A DNA stretch of 64,000 nt. Origin: Brevibacillus invocatus (GTDB lineage: Bacteria; Bacillota; Bacilli; Brevibacillales; Brevibacillaceae). Positions 37,082 to 44,791 of the stretch are shown here, in pieces (position 1 is the first letter of the stretch; every line of letters begins with the position of its first letter). The translations under genes and the position numbers were made by a program. The notes under the pieces are model-generated. The model saw nothing but the letters and a program-made list of their open reading frames with translations, was not told the DNA's origin and ran no database searches. The stretch spans positions 52,176-116,175 of the forward strand of contig NZ_RHHR01000036.1 in NCBI RefSeq assembly GCF_003710915.1, written 5' to 3'.

Positions 37082-37267
37082 ATGGATCTATTTAAAAACA
37101 GCTTGAATATCATCTATGCCATCATTTTGGCTGTGGTCTCGATTTTTACACAGGAAATCATCACGTTCATCATGCTTGGCTTTGTTCTGATGGCATTATT
37201 GATGATCCACGAAACGCTGAAGAAAATATTGGCGAAGCTGGACAGCAAGGGAAGGTCAGAGGATTGA
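37082..37267 (+). CDS. Small hydrophobic protein
   Basis: 61 aa. It has a short polar start (MDLFKNS), two adjacent hydrophobic segments (IIYAIILAVVSIF and ITFIMLGFVLMALLMI) and a basic tail KKILAKLDSKGRSED. AGGTGAG lies 11 bases upstream. This layout resembles small phage or orphan membrane proteins. It directly follows decayed frames and may be a survivor of the same lost region. Confidence 0.55.
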   Translation: MDLFKNSLNIIYAIILAVVSIFTQEIITFIMLGFVLMALLMIHETLKKILAKLDSKGRSED

Positions 37268-37295
37268 TCCCGTCAGCTTTGTTTTTATGGGGACT

Positions 37296-37345
37296 CCGCA
37301 AAAATTTGCGGGATAGCCTGCAATGTTTGCGCGGCTTCGCATCTT
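37296..37345 (+). promoter_or_regulatory. ComA-box-like repeats upstream of the 37396 gene
   Basis: CCGCAAAAATTTGCGG (37296-37311), then CCTGCAA and TTTGCGCGG with TTCGCA. TTGCGG followed by CCTGCAA approximates the Bacillus ComA box TTGCGG-N4-CCGCAA. A TTATCAT -10-like element follows about 30 bases later. The same TTTGCG motifs occur at 39331-39385 before the DJ-1 gene, flanking the ComA-like regulator gene. Confidence 0.5.
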
Positions 37346-37395
37346 CTTTTGCCTTATCATGATCCTATCTGAAGATCTGGACAGGAGGGGAAGAG

Positions 37396-38091
37396 GTGCA
37401 GCTATGCTTTGACATCATGCGCTGGCTTCACATCGTCAGCGGGTTTCTTGCGTTATGCGTGTTTTGGATTCCGATCGTGACCAGGAAAGGAGAGCGAACC
37501 CATCATAGAGTAGGCTGGCTGTATGTGATAGCGATGGGAATCGTCTCCTTGACAGCCTTTTTTATGGGAATGTATCGCATTGCTTGGGATGCTGGTCCAG
37601 ACCCGGATGCCATCCCGTACTCCTGGTTCCTGCTGTTCGTGGCTGTTTTGAGTTCCGCGACCGCTTGGTATGGCATACGCGTACTCTATCATAAAAAGAG
37701 GCAGGTGGTTCATCGGAAATGGAGTGATCTGCTGTTCCCACTCATCCTTTTTGGCTCAGGGATCGGCGTTTCCCTATACGGCTGGGTTATCGAACTTGCG
37801 TTGCTTCAGTTCTTTCCATTGCTTGGAATTTTCCTTGGCGGAACCCAGCTGTTGTATTGGCTGACCGTACCGGTGAAGAAGTCCCATTGGGTGGTGGAAC
37901 ATATCGTAGGCATGATGTCATGCTGTATCTCCACCCTGACAGCCTTTTTGGTCTTTGGTATACCGCGTTTATTGCAGGTTGAAGCTGCTAGCTTATGGAT
38001 CTGGCTCTTGCCAACCGTGGTGCTTCTTCCGCTGATTTTTGCGTTCACGAACACGTATAAGAGAAAGCTCGATAGGCCCAGGAGACTTTAA
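37396..38091 (+). CDS. Multi-pass membrane protein (DUF2306-like)
   Basis: 231 aa with about seven hydrophobic helices. The N-terminus MRWLHIVSGFLALCVFWIPI and the loop GERTHHRVGWLYVIAMGIVSLTAF, with a paired His motif, resemble the DUF2306-like membrane family. No enzymatic motif is evident. It starts at GTG 37396 with GGAGGGGAAGA upstream and is preceded by ComA-box-like repeats, suggesting control by the regulator encoded at 38648. The family match is modest. Confidence 0.6.
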   Translation: MQLCFDIMRWLHIVSGFLALCVFWIPIVTRKGERTHHRVGWLYVIAMGIVSLTAFFMGMYRIAWDAGPDPDAIPYSWFLLFVAVLSSATAWYGIRVLYHKKRQVVHRKWSDLLFPLILFGSGIGVSLYGWVIELALLQFFPLLGIFLGGTQLLYWLTVPVKKSHWVVEHIVGMMSCCISTLTAFLVFGIPRLLQVEAASLWIWLLPTVVLLPLIFAFTNTYKRKLDRPRRL

Positions 38092-38141
38092 TTCATTTGA
38101 AAATGAGAAGGACGAATTTTTGCCATGAAGGAGTAAGGATA

Positions 38142-38642
38142 ATGGATGCGTATTGCGATGTGATTAGAGGTGCAAAGCTGCTGCTTCATCAAATTCGCAT
38201 TACCTGCAATGAGCTGCGTCCGCCGTTCTTGCTGAAAATGGGGTTGGTGGAATCGCTCAAAAGCTTGTTTTCCTATGCACGGATGTTTTCGAATTACGAG
38301 ATTCACTTTTCCACGGATCAGCTGGATGTCCACCTGAATGAAGAACAGATTCTGGGGGTGTATCGGATTGTCCAGGAATTGTTAAACAATGCATCCAAAC
38401 ATTCTCATGCCACCCAAGTGGCCATGACACTAGGCAGCACAGAGGAGCACATCACCTTTTCCTATTCAGACGACGGGGTTGGGATGGACCTCACCGCCTT
38501 TGAGGGATCGTTCCAGCACATGGGGATAGCGGGCATCGAAAAGAGGGTGCTAAGTCTGGAAGGAATTGTGCAATTTCATACAGCCCCAAAAGAGGGGTTT
38601 CACGTGACAATACGCTTTCCCAAAATGATGATGGCAAGGTGA
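38142..38642 (+). CDS. Sensor-kinase ATPase domain without sensor or phosphoacceptor His (ComP-like remnant)
   Basis: 166 aa. It contains the HATPase fold of NarL/ComP-type kinases: N box YRIVQELLNNASKHSHAT and G box YSDDGVGMDLTAF, then GIAGIEKRVLSLEGIVQF. The start retains only NELRPPFLLKMGLVESL from the end of the dimerisation domain. The ELHD-type His box, membrane helices and sensor are all missing, although the small frame is intact and has its own good RBS (AAGGAG). It is either a truncated comP relic or a domesticated ATPase/phosphatase partner. It overlaps or abuts the regulator gene downstream. Confidence 0.75.
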   Translation: MDAYCDVIRGAKLLLHQIRITCNELRPPFLLKMGLVESLKSLFSYARMFSNYEIHFSTDQLDVHLNEEQILGVYRIVQELLNNASKHSHATQVAMTLGSTEEHITFSYSDDGVGMDLTAFEGSFQHMGIAGIEKRVLSLEGIVQFHTAPKEGFHVTIRFPKMMMAR

Positions 38643-38647
38643 ATGCG

Positions 38648-39295
38648 ATGGAAATTTTATTGGTTGACGATCATCGTTCGGTCGTAGAGGGTACGAAAAT
38701 GCTGATCGAATCAGAGCCGGATATGAATGTAATGATTGAGACGGATGTGTATGGTGTCACAGATCTGATTCGTCTCCATAAATTCGATGTGATCTTATTT
38801 GATTTATATATGCCTAACATCAATGGTGCTGACTTGGCGCGCAAAGTGCTCCAGTATGTCCCGGATGCCGTCATTTTGATTTATTCAGGATTTGAGATCG
38901 CTCCCCATTTCAATTTATTGATGGAGTCCGGGGTTTCAGGTTTTGTCGCCAAAACCTCCACAAGAGAACAGCTGATTCAAGCGATCCGCTGTGCCGCCAG
39001 GAAAGAGGCGATCGTTCCCATGCATCTGCTCAAGCAGCTGAGACGTCAGGAAATTGTAGTCCAAGGGGAAGCCGGGCGCGAAGATACCACAATTACCCAT
39101 GAAGAAGACAAGCTCTTGCGTGAATTGGCCAAGGGAAAGAGCAACAAGGAAATATCGAAAACGCTCATGATCAGTCAGCGTTCATTGGAATACAGCCTGA
39201 CTGAGCTATTCCAGAAGCTGCAGGTGAGTTCACGCGTTGAGGTGATCAAGAAAGCCAAAAAGCTAGGGATTCTCCCAGCTGAAGATTTATTTTAG
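38648..39295 (+). CDS. ComA-like response regulator
   Basis: 215 aa. Receiver domain: MEILLVDDHRSVVEG (acidic pair), phosphoacceptor Asp in VILFDLYMPN, and conserved Lys in FVAKTSTREQ. A LuxR/NarL-type helix-turn-helix follows: LLRELAKGKSNKEISKTLMISQRSLEYSLTELFQKLQV, notably close to the RSIEYSLT recognition helix of Bacillus ComA. The ATG at 38648 is used because AAGGTGA precedes it; GTG 38639 is an alternative overlapping the kinase stop. Probable targets are the TTTGCG-repeat promoters on both sides. Confidence 0.85.
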   Translation: MEILLVDDHRSVVEGTKMLIESEPDMNVMIETDVYGVTDLIRLHKFDVILFDLYMPNINGADLARKVLQYVPDAVILIYSGFEIAPHFNLLMESGVSGFVAKTSTREQLIQAIRCAARKEAIVPMHLLKQLRRQEIVVQGEAGREDTTITHEEDKLLRELAKGKSNKEISKTLMISQRSLEYSLTELFQKLQVSSRVEVIKKAKKLGILPAEDLF

Positions 39296-39330
39296 CCACT
39301 CTGGCATCCCTTTGCCGTGGCACACCAGCT

Positions 39331-39385
39331 TTTGCGTGCTGAGCGCAGATTTTTGCGTGACACCGACCGATGTTTGCGCGTTGCA
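39331..39385 (+). promoter_or_regulatory. ComA-box-like repeats upstream of the DJ-1 gene
   Basis: TTTGCGTGCTGAGCGCAG (39331-39348), TTTTTGCGTG (39351-39360) and TTTGCGCGTTGCAG (39373-39386). About 25 bases further is TTATGAT, a plausible -10. The order TTTGCGCG then a pyrimidine run then TTATnAT matches the region before 37396. These are likely sites for the ComA-like regulator encoded just upstream. Confidence 0.5.
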
Positions 39386-39442
39386 GATCCCCTTTTCTTC
39401 TTATGATCATAGTGACAATAAATCATAAGGAGATCGGTTACC

Positions 39443-40828
39443 ATGTGGAAATTTTTGCTGCGCTCAGTCGTTTATGCAATGATCATCATCCTGTTAGTAG
39501 GGGGAATAGGAGTTTCCGGATTAGTCTATTCCCAAGGGCTGTTTTGGGGCTCGATTCGCCAGGAGCCCGTTCCTTCCTTGGAGGGGATCCAGAAGCCTGT
39601 GCATGATCCCAATAAACCTACGGTGGCTGTTTTGCTGGGAAATGAAGCGACAGAGAGCATGGATTTCACCATTCCCTATCAGCTTTTATCCATGACAGGT
39701 GCGTACAATGTTTATGCTGTTGCCGAGGATAACCAGGTGAGATCGCTAACAGGTGGCGTTGATATCGTTCCTCATTATTCGTTTGCGGAGCTGGATGCGT
39801 TGTTGGGAAAAAGCGCGGATATGATCGCGATTCCATTTATGATGACCCAGGACGCACAAAAATTTGAACCGATTCGAGAGTGGATTCAAAAGCATAAGGA
39901 TACGACCCTGCTCAGCATTTGCGCTGGTTCCGGTAATCTGGCAGCCACCGGATTGCTGGACGGAAAGACGGTCACGACTCATTGGCAGACGGTTGCTGAT
40001 CTGACAAGGCTGTATCCAAACGTGAACTGGGTGACGGATCGACGCTACATCACGAATGATGAGGGCAAAATCATTTCCTCTGCGGGAGTTTCTTCAGGAA
40101 TTGATGCCACACTCTACGTTATCAGCCAGCAGCTAGGGGAACCAATGGCAGAAAAAATAGCGAAAGACCTAAACTACCCATCCTATGATTTCGTGAAGAA
40201 TCCGAAGGTTGAGCCTTTTTCCATCGACATGAAATACTCGACCTATATCCTGAACAACGCATTTCAGTGGAATAAGACAAAAGCGGGCATGCTCCTCTAC
40301 AACGGTGTCGAAGAGATGGCGATTGCATCGGTCCTGGATATTTATTCTGACACCGGAACGACACAGGTCCTATCGGCTACCAGCGCAGGTCAGCCAGTCG
40401 TGTCGAAGCATGGTCTGAATCTGCTGCCGCGCTATGAATGGGCGACTCTCCCTGCGTTGGATAAAATGATCGTTCCCGGTACTCAAGCAACGACCCTCGC
40501 AACAGATGAAATCGAGGGGTGGAAGGAAATCGGAAATGGGTTGGAGCCACTCCTGGTGCACAGTGATCCGAATCGTTTTATCTTCGAGGCTCAGTTTGAG
40601 GATTTAGCCAAGCAAGAGGACTTGCTCACAGCCCTGCATGCAGTAAAACGACTGGAATTTCGGGCGGAAAATTACCAGCTTGAGGGAAATGCGCTTCCCT
40701 ATGAGACATACGGCAACCTGCTGTTGACTCTGATCGGCGCTATTGGAATCGCGTGGTATATAGATAGAAGATTCATTTTGAAGAAAAAAGGAGCATGCTG
40801 TTTGAAAGGGAAATCCAAAACAGCTTGA
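39443..40828 (+). CDS. Membrane-anchored DJ-1/PfpI-family protein with two class I amidotransferase-like domains
   Basis: 461 aa. An N-terminal membrane segment (LRSVVYAMIIILLVGGIGVSGLV) is followed by a DJ-1/PfpI domain with nucleophile elbow LLSICAGSGNLAATGLLDGK and the TTHW motif. A second, degenerate copy begins at KAGMLLYNGVEEMAIASVLD but lacks the Cys elbow. A C-terminal helix (LLLTLIGAIGIAWYI) and basic tail end the chain. The double-domain, double-anchor layout is unusual for the family. The predicted active domain faces outside if the first helix is a signal anchor. The function is unknown. Upstream ComA-box-like repeats suggest co-regulation with the 37396 gene. Confidence 0.8.
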   Translation: MWKFLLRSVVYAMIIILLVGGIGVSGLVYSQGLFWGSIRQEPVPSLEGIQKPVHDPNKPTVAVLLGNEATESMDFTIPYQLLSMTGAYNVYAVAEDNQVRSLTGGVDIVPHYSFAELDALLGKSADMIAIPFMMTQDAQKFEPIREWIQKHKDTTLLSICAGSGNLAATGLLDGKTVTTHWQTVADLTRLYPNVNWVTDRRYITNDEGKIISSAGVSSGIDATLYVISQQLGEPMAEKIAKDLNYPSYDFVKNPKVEPFSIDMKYSTYILNNAFQWNKTKAGMLLYNGVEEMAIASVLDIYSDTGTTQVLSATSAGQPVVSKHGLNLLPRYEWATLPALDKMIVPGTQATTLATDEIEGWKEIGNGLEPLLVHSDPNRFIFEAQFEDLAKQEDLLTALHAVKRLEFRAENYQLEGNALPYETYGNLLLTLIGAIGIAWYIDRRFILKKKGACCLKGKSKTA

Positions 40829-40856
40829 GAGCTCCTGGCGTTTAGAGGGAATAAAC

Positions 40857-41657
40857 ATGAATACACGGCAGAGAGAAGATCTTCACCTTTTTGAGAAGCT
40901 GGCTAATTTCAGAGACATCGGCGGCCTGCAGACGGTTGATGGTAGAGTCATGAAAGCAGGGCTTCTGTACCGGTCAGATGATATCTCGAAAATGAGCCAA
41001 AAAGATACAGAGAAGCTGAGTACCTATAACATCAAGGTCGTCTGTGATTTGCGCACGCCCAAAAGGCATCGATCCAAGCGATCACGGCATGCATCCAATG
41101 AAAGCTTCCATTTGTTCAATTTTCCACTTCACCAAGATGAGACTCAAGCCAGCAGAAGGATGATACTCGACTTCTTTTTCGGAAGGTCGGGCGGGGAGCG
41201 TTTTTTGGAGTTTAGCAGCGGGTATTATCAGCATATGGCTTTCAAAAGCACTTCTCAGATCAAAGCTCTATTTACTTTGCTTGCCCAAGAGGAAAATCTG
41301 CCGGTTTTGATTCACTGCACAGCTGGAAAAGACCGGACAGGTTATATCGCTGCTTTGATCCAATTGTTCGCAGGTGTGCCGTATGAGACGGTTGTACAGG
41401 AATACCTGTTGACGAATCACTACTACCAGACCCGTTTGGAAAAGGTAGCTAAGATTGTGAATGGGGTTACCTTGAAGCGGGTTTCGCCTGCGCGCACGAA
41501 ACTGATCCTGACGGCTCATCAGCGATTTTTGGATGAGGTCTACCAAGCTATGCTGCAAAAACACGGGTCTGTTGCCGTCTATTTGCGCGAAGGCTGCGGG
41601 ATTGAGGAAAGCACGCTGGCAAAGTTCAAGGAATCCCTGCTTGAAGCACAGCAATAA
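40857..41657 (+). CDS. Tyrosine-specific protein phosphatase (CX5R type)
   Basis: 266 aa. The active-site loop VLIHCTAGKDRTGYIAAL gives Cys-X5-Arg. The N-terminal NFRDIGGLQTVDGRVMKAGLLYRSD is typical of the bacterial IphP/PtpB-like dual-specificity phosphatases that also act on phosphoinositides or small phosphoesters. The general acid region lies before the loop. It stands 28 bases after the DJ-1 gene and ends just before the mobile element, so it is the last gene on the left chromosomal side. Confidence 0.88.
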   Translation: MNTRQREDLHLFEKLANFRDIGGLQTVDGRVMKAGLLYRSDDISKMSQKDTEKLSTYNIKVVCDLRTPKRHRSKRSRHASNESFHLFNFPLHQDETQASRRMILDFFFGRSGGERFLEFSSGYYQHMAFKSTSQIKALFTLLAQEENLPVLIHCTAGKDRTGYIAALIQLFAGVPYETVVQEYLLTNHYYQTRLEKVAKIVNGVTLKRVSPARTKLILTAHQRFLDEVYQAMLQKHGSVAVYLREGCGIEESTLAKFKESLLEAQQ

Positions 41658-41699
41658 ACGCGCATGAGGCTGACCTCCAGGGTCAGCCTCATGCGCGTT
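41657..41699 (+). terminator. 19-bp perfect hairpin after the phosphatase gene
   Basis: AACGCGCATGAGGCTGACC (41657-41675) pairs without a mismatch with 41681-41699, loop TCCAG. There is no strong T-run. It begins at the stop codon and ends four bases before the left attachment repeat, so it probably insulates the phosphatase transcript. Confidence 0.6.
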
Positions 41700-41702
41700 C
41701 GT

Positions 41703-41728
41703 TACCGATTATCCACTTTCTCCGGGTA
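41703..41728 (+). repeat. Left attachment repeat (attL)
   Basis: TACCGATTATCCACTTTCTC plus CGGGTA, identical to the right copy except for one C/G. Read on the minus strand it encodes the same [12 protein letters not shown] as the queF end, showing that the target sequence was carried by the element or duplicated on entry. Confidence 0.85.
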
Positions 41729-41786
41729 AATACCCTAAGTATTAAACCCTTGATAAATATGGGGTTTCGATCACCTGAACAGGGAG

Positions 41787-41807
41787 TTGTTGACGGATTG
41801 TTGACGA
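41787..41807 (+). repeat. Integrase arm-type sites, left end
   Basis: GTTGACG at 41789-41795 and 41800-41806, 11 bp apart, between attL and the integrase gene. The same pair with the same spacing occurs at the right end. Tyrosine integrases of this class use such repeats as arm sites. Confidence 0.65.
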
Positions 41808-41834
41808 AAAAAGGAGCTGCTTTTGTGGCTCCTT
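41804..41834 (-). terminator. Integrase gene terminator
   Basis: AAGGAGC (41811-41817) pairs with GCTCCTT (41828-41834), and the minus strand then runs into six T. It overlaps the integrase stop codon. Confidence 0.8.
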
Positions 41835-43029
41835 ATGCTTTTTTATTCTTCATCGGTATGATGCTGTTGAATTTATTAGCGGCTTCCTTGTCAGCTGTTT
41901 GAAGGGCATGTCCATAAACATTCATGGTTGTAGTAATACTGGCATGTCCAAGTCTTTCAGATATGACTTTAGCATGAACTCCTTGACTGATTAACCAAGT
42001 AGCGGAGGTATGGCGTAGGGCATGAAAACGGATATAACGTAGCCCGTTCTTCTTGAGGAATCTCCTAAAGTGCAAATATGGCGTTTCGGGATGAAACGGT
42101 TTTCCGTCGGGGTTACAAAATACAAAGAAGTGATTTTCCCCGGCCCACTTGTCACCCATTTGGAGACGTACCTTTCGAGCATAAAGATAGTACTCTTTCA
42201 ACTGATCAATCAAGTCATCAGGTAAGCTAATTTTCCGCTTGGATTTTTTTGTTTTTGGCTCCGTAATGATCGGTTCACCATTGATCTGTGTAGAAATGCT
42301 CTGTTTAACTTCTATGATACCGTGATCAAGGTCAACATGACTCCACTCCAGGCCGACGAGTTCACCTCTGCGCAATCCGGTTGTGATTGCTAGCGTAATT
42401 AACATGCGCCATTGTATCGGCTCTTTCTCGAGTGCTTCGAAAAGGGCTGCTATATCGTTTTCGTCATATACGTCAATATCGTTGTATGTTTCTTTGGGTT
42501 TCTTTACACTCGCAGCGGGGTTCTTTTTAATGAGTTTCCATTCTTCGGCGCGGGACAATACGTTATTGAGTACACGGTGAATATAGCGCACTGTTCCAGG
42601 AGATAATCGTCCGGCGCTACCATCCTGGCGACTTCCTTCGTCACTTAATTCTGAGATGAATTTCACGATGTGAAAGGGTTTAACTTGATCAAGTCGCATG
42701 TGCCCGAAAACAGGCAAAATACGGTTTTTCAAGTGTCTAAGGTAGATGTCAACAGTTTTTGGACCTATCTCTTTTACGGCATATTTTGTACGCCATTCCT
42801 CAACAAATGCGGCAAAGGTCATCTTTTCCGGTGCAATATATTCACCAGCTTCAACTTCCATTTTGAATTTGGCCAGCTCAAGTTCGAGAAAGTCTTTGGT
42901 CTTTTTTGGAGTAAGCTTGTCCGTTATTCTTATCGTTCGGGTCCGCTTGATTCGTTTTCCATCTGGGCTGTATCCTGCTTCAACGACGAGCAGCCAAGAG
43001 TTTTCTCCACGTTTTTGAATACTTGCCAC
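41833..43029 (-). CDS. int: Tyrosine recombinase integrase
   Basis: 398 aa. It has an N-terminal arm-binding domain (SWLLVVEAGYSPDGKRIKRT), a core-binding SAM-like domain (FAAFVEEWRTKYAVKEIGPKT) and the catalytic domain with the Arg of TTGLRRGELVGLEW, then HALRHTSATWLISQG, RLGHAS and a final VYGH containing the Tyr nucleophile. All catalytic residues are present. It starts at GTG 43029, with AAAGGAGG provided by the last codons of the small gene 43032-43184. It should catalyse integration at the queF end. Confidence 0.95.
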   Translation of the reverse strand: MASIQKRGENSWLLVVEAGYSPDGKRIKRTRTIRITDKLTPKKTKDFLELELAKFKMEVEAGEYIAPEKMTFAAFVEEWRTKYAVKEIGPKTVDIYLRHLKNRILPVFGHMRLDQVKPFHIVKFISELSDEGSRQDGSAGRLSPGTVRYIHRVLNNVLSRAEEWKLIKKNPAASVKKPKETYNDIDVYDENDIAALFEALEKEPIQWRMLITLAITTGLRRGELVGLEWSHVDLDHGIIEVKQSISTQINGEPIITEPKTKKSKRKISLPDDLIDQLKEYYLYARKVRLQMGDKWAGENHFFVFCNPDGKPFHPETPYLHFRRFLKKNGLRYIRFHALRHTSATWLISQGVHAKVISERLGHASITTTMNVYGHALQTADKEAANKFNSIIPMKNKKA

Positions 43030-43031
43030 GT

Positions 43032-43184
43032 TTATTCCTCCTTTCCGTAATACACCTCAAGACTTATTCCATATTTCGTTTTAGCAAAAGTTTTTAGGGC
43101 TGATATTAGCCATTCCTCAATCGGTAATATGCCGTTTTGCTCAGTGTAAGTGAACTGAGTTTGCTTTCTTGCTTTCCTCTCCAT
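43032..43184 (-). CDS. 50-aa basic protein translationally coupled to the integrase
   Basis: It starts MERKARKQTQFTYTEQNG and contains LPIEEWLISALKTFAKTKYG, ending YYGKEE. AAGGAGGAG lies just before the ATG, and its own last codons (GGAAAGGAGGAA) form the RBS of int two bases later. It is basic at the N-terminus with one probable helix. No family is recognised. The position directly before int makes a recombination directionality factor or a regulatory peptide possible; a decoy role for translation coupling alone is also possible. Confidence 0.65.
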   Translation of the reverse strand: MERKARKQTQFTYTEQNGILPIEEWLISALKTFAKTKYGISLEVYYGKEE

Positions 43185-43293
43185 CAATTCTCCTCCTTTA
43201 CTGCGCAATACTGTACGCAGAGTAGTGGGTAGCGACGTACCACTCCCGGGAATACGGGACTAGTTGAAATCAAAGGAAGTTTTCCGTTGATTA

Positions 43294-43587
43294 TTAGGTG
43301 AACTTTTGTACAGCTTTTTTGTTGTTTTTAAATGTTCTTGATACGATTTTGTGCAACTCATCGGATGGTTTTTGTTTCAGCACTTCGGAAACATCTGAAC
43401 TGTTAACTTTTTTTCCGTTTACCTGAAATCCTAATTCATTCATTATTTTCGCTACTTCATTGACGTTCCCATGAATCGCGTACTCGCGAATTATATTGGT
43501 CTCAAAGGTACTGGGCTCGTAAGACTCCACTAAATCTACAAAGTATTGAAGTTCGCTGATTAACTTTTTGGCATCGGCTAATTTCAT
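43294..43587 (-). CDS. Small helical protein of unknown function
   Basis: 97 aa: MKLADAKKLISELQYFVDLVES, then NEVAKIMNELGFQVNGKK and a basic tail KNNKKAVQKFT. It is probably all-helical. It lies between the repressor and integrase genes on the same strand, the usual place for lysogeny-module accessory genes. The RBS CCAAGGAGGC is strong. The function is unknown. Confidence 0.65.
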   Translation of the reverse strand: MKLADAKKLISELQYFVDLVESYEPSTFETNIIREYAIHGNVNEVAKIMNELGFQVNGKKVNSSDVSEVLKQKPSDELHKIVSRTFKNNKKAVQKFT

Positions 43588-43648
43588 TGGTTTGCCTCCT
43601 TGGAAAATGAACTGTTATCACAAGTTAACTAGACGAATATAAAGCCGG

Positions 43649-44275
43649 TTAACCAAGGTCCTTCTGATCTGGATATATTCTGTTGAGCATGTCGAGTATT
43701 AATTTTCGGTCATCTTCAGTGAGAGGATTACCTTTGTATGTAATGTTTGTTTGTTCGAGGTATGTACTTAACTCCAAATAAGAGTTATTCATTTTATTTG
43801 CAGATGTGTTACCAGAATTCTTAAGCGTGACAATAATGTCTGTGAGCATTTCTTGCTTCCATTCTTGCCGCCAGCTGCTGTTCTTCATTAGTTCTCTTAG
43901 ACTGAGGGGTGAAAACTCAAAGTCTTCTTCGAGAATTGCGTCATATTTCATTTTTAATGGCTCAAGTTTCTCAATTAAGTCCACTGAAAAATCCTCTCCA
44001 GTAATTTCAATAATCCCCTGCAACATTCCGTTTAATATTGCTTGATAGTCTTGATTCGGTAAATGCCCAGCTTTTTGCATTAACACAAAAAAATCTGCAT
44101 TCAACGGCCCAGATAACTTTCTTAATAGGTCAGGGGAGGGTATACCCTTTTGGCCGTTTTCGATTTGCGACAAGTAGGGGTTGGAGTACCCAATAAGCTT
44201 TCCGAGTTGGGTGAGTGTCAAGTTTTGAGCTTTTCTTAATGATTTAAGATATCTCCCGAATTCTGTTGGATCCAT
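43649..44275 (-). CDS. CI-like XRE repressor
   Basis: 208 aa. The N-terminal XRE helix-turn-helix reads FGRYLKSLRKAQNLTLTQLGKLIGYSNPYLSQIENG. The C-terminal part is helical and lacks a LexA-type peptidase signature (no Ser-Lys dyad seen), so RecA cleavage is not predicted. The ATG at 44275 follows AAAGGTTGTGG; an upstream TTG is less likely. It diverges from the Cro-like gene at 44417 across a region with three related operators, and would keep the element silent. Confidence 0.88.
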   Translation of the reverse strand: MDPTEFGRYLKSLRKAQNLTLTQLGKLIGYSNPYLSQIENGQKGIPSPDLLRKLSGPLNADFFVLMQKAGHLPNQDYQAILNGMLQGIIEITGEDFSVDLIEKLEPLKMKYDAILEEDFEFSPLSLRELMKNSSWRQEWKQEMLTDIIVTLKNSGNTSANKMNNSYLELSTYLEQTNITYKGNPLTEDDRKLILDMLNRIYPDQKDLG

Positions 44276-44316
44276 GGAACCACAACCTTTCTCTTTACTA
44301 GCTATTATAAACAAAC

Positions 44317-44401
44317 TTGCTAAAGGCAAACAAATTAAAATATAAAACTTGTTAATTCTTGCTTATAGTAAGAATTGGTGTTATAGTTTGCTTATAGCAA
44401 G
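44317..44401 (+). promoter_or_regulatory. Repressor operators and early promoter
   Basis: Three related palindromes: TTGCTAAAGGCAA (44317-44329), TTCTTGCTTATAGTAAGAA (44356-44374) and TTTGCTTATAGCAAG (44387-44401). A rightward promoter is embedded: TTGCTT at 44359-44364, 17-base spacer, TATAGT at 44382-44387. The middle operator covers the -35 and the right one follows the -10, so repressor binding would directly block transcription of the Cro-like gene and the genes after it. Confidence 0.8.
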
Positions 44402-44416
44402 AAAGGTGGTGGCAAA

Positions 44417-44650
44417 GTGAAGATAAAGGTTAAGGACCTGGATCATCTGAATGAGCTTTTACTCCGCAAAGGTTTCACTAAAACTAGCTTCAGCAAAGCA
44501 ATTAAGTTATCACAGCCGATGACGATTCAAATTACCAATGGGGATCGTCATCCAAGTCCACCAGTGGCAAAAAGAATCACTGATACTCTAGCAGTTGAAT
44601 TTGACGACATTTTTGTGATTGTTAAAGCTACTGGAGTTACTGCCGGGTAA
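44417..44650 (+). CDS. Cro-like helix-turn-helix protein
   Basis: 77 aa starting at GTG with AAAGGTGGTGG upstream. HLNELLLRKGFTKTSFSKAI and QPMTIQITNGDRHPSPPVAKRI form an XRE-type fold, and the tail VEFDDIFVIV matches phage Cro/XRE small regulators. It is the first gene of the rightward early operon and is divergent from the CI-like gene. Confidence 0.82.
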   Translation: MKIKVKDLDHLNELLLRKGFTKTSFSKAIKLSQPMTIQITNGDRHPSPPVAKRITDTLAVEFDDIFVIVKATGVTAG

Positions 44651-44680
44651 TCACTTGAAGTATTTGGAGGGGGGACGTTT

Positions 44681-44791
44681 TTGCGAATCAAATGCGGGAC
44701 ATGGAGGCGCCTTTCAATGGGAACAAAGCTGCAATTACTCAAAGCGGCAGCTCGCAGAAGGGGGGCGTTAATCAATGATCTTTCTGTCTGA
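44681..44791 (+). CDS. Possible 36-aa basic peptide
   Basis: TTG start with GGAGGGGGG seven bases upstream. It begins MRIKCGTWRRLSMGTKLQLL and continues with KAAARRRGALINDLSV. It overlaps the next gene by 17 nt. It is rich in Arg. It is supported only by the RBS and by filling an otherwise empty gap. Confidence 0.35.
   Translation: MRIKCGTWRRLSMGTKLQLLKAAARRRGALINDLSV

Noticed and set aside
43225..43260. AGTGG..TA/TACCACT hairpin between integrase-side genes considered as an oriT
   Set aside because: No relaxase gene and no known nick-site sequence nearby; more likely part of a leader or terminator.
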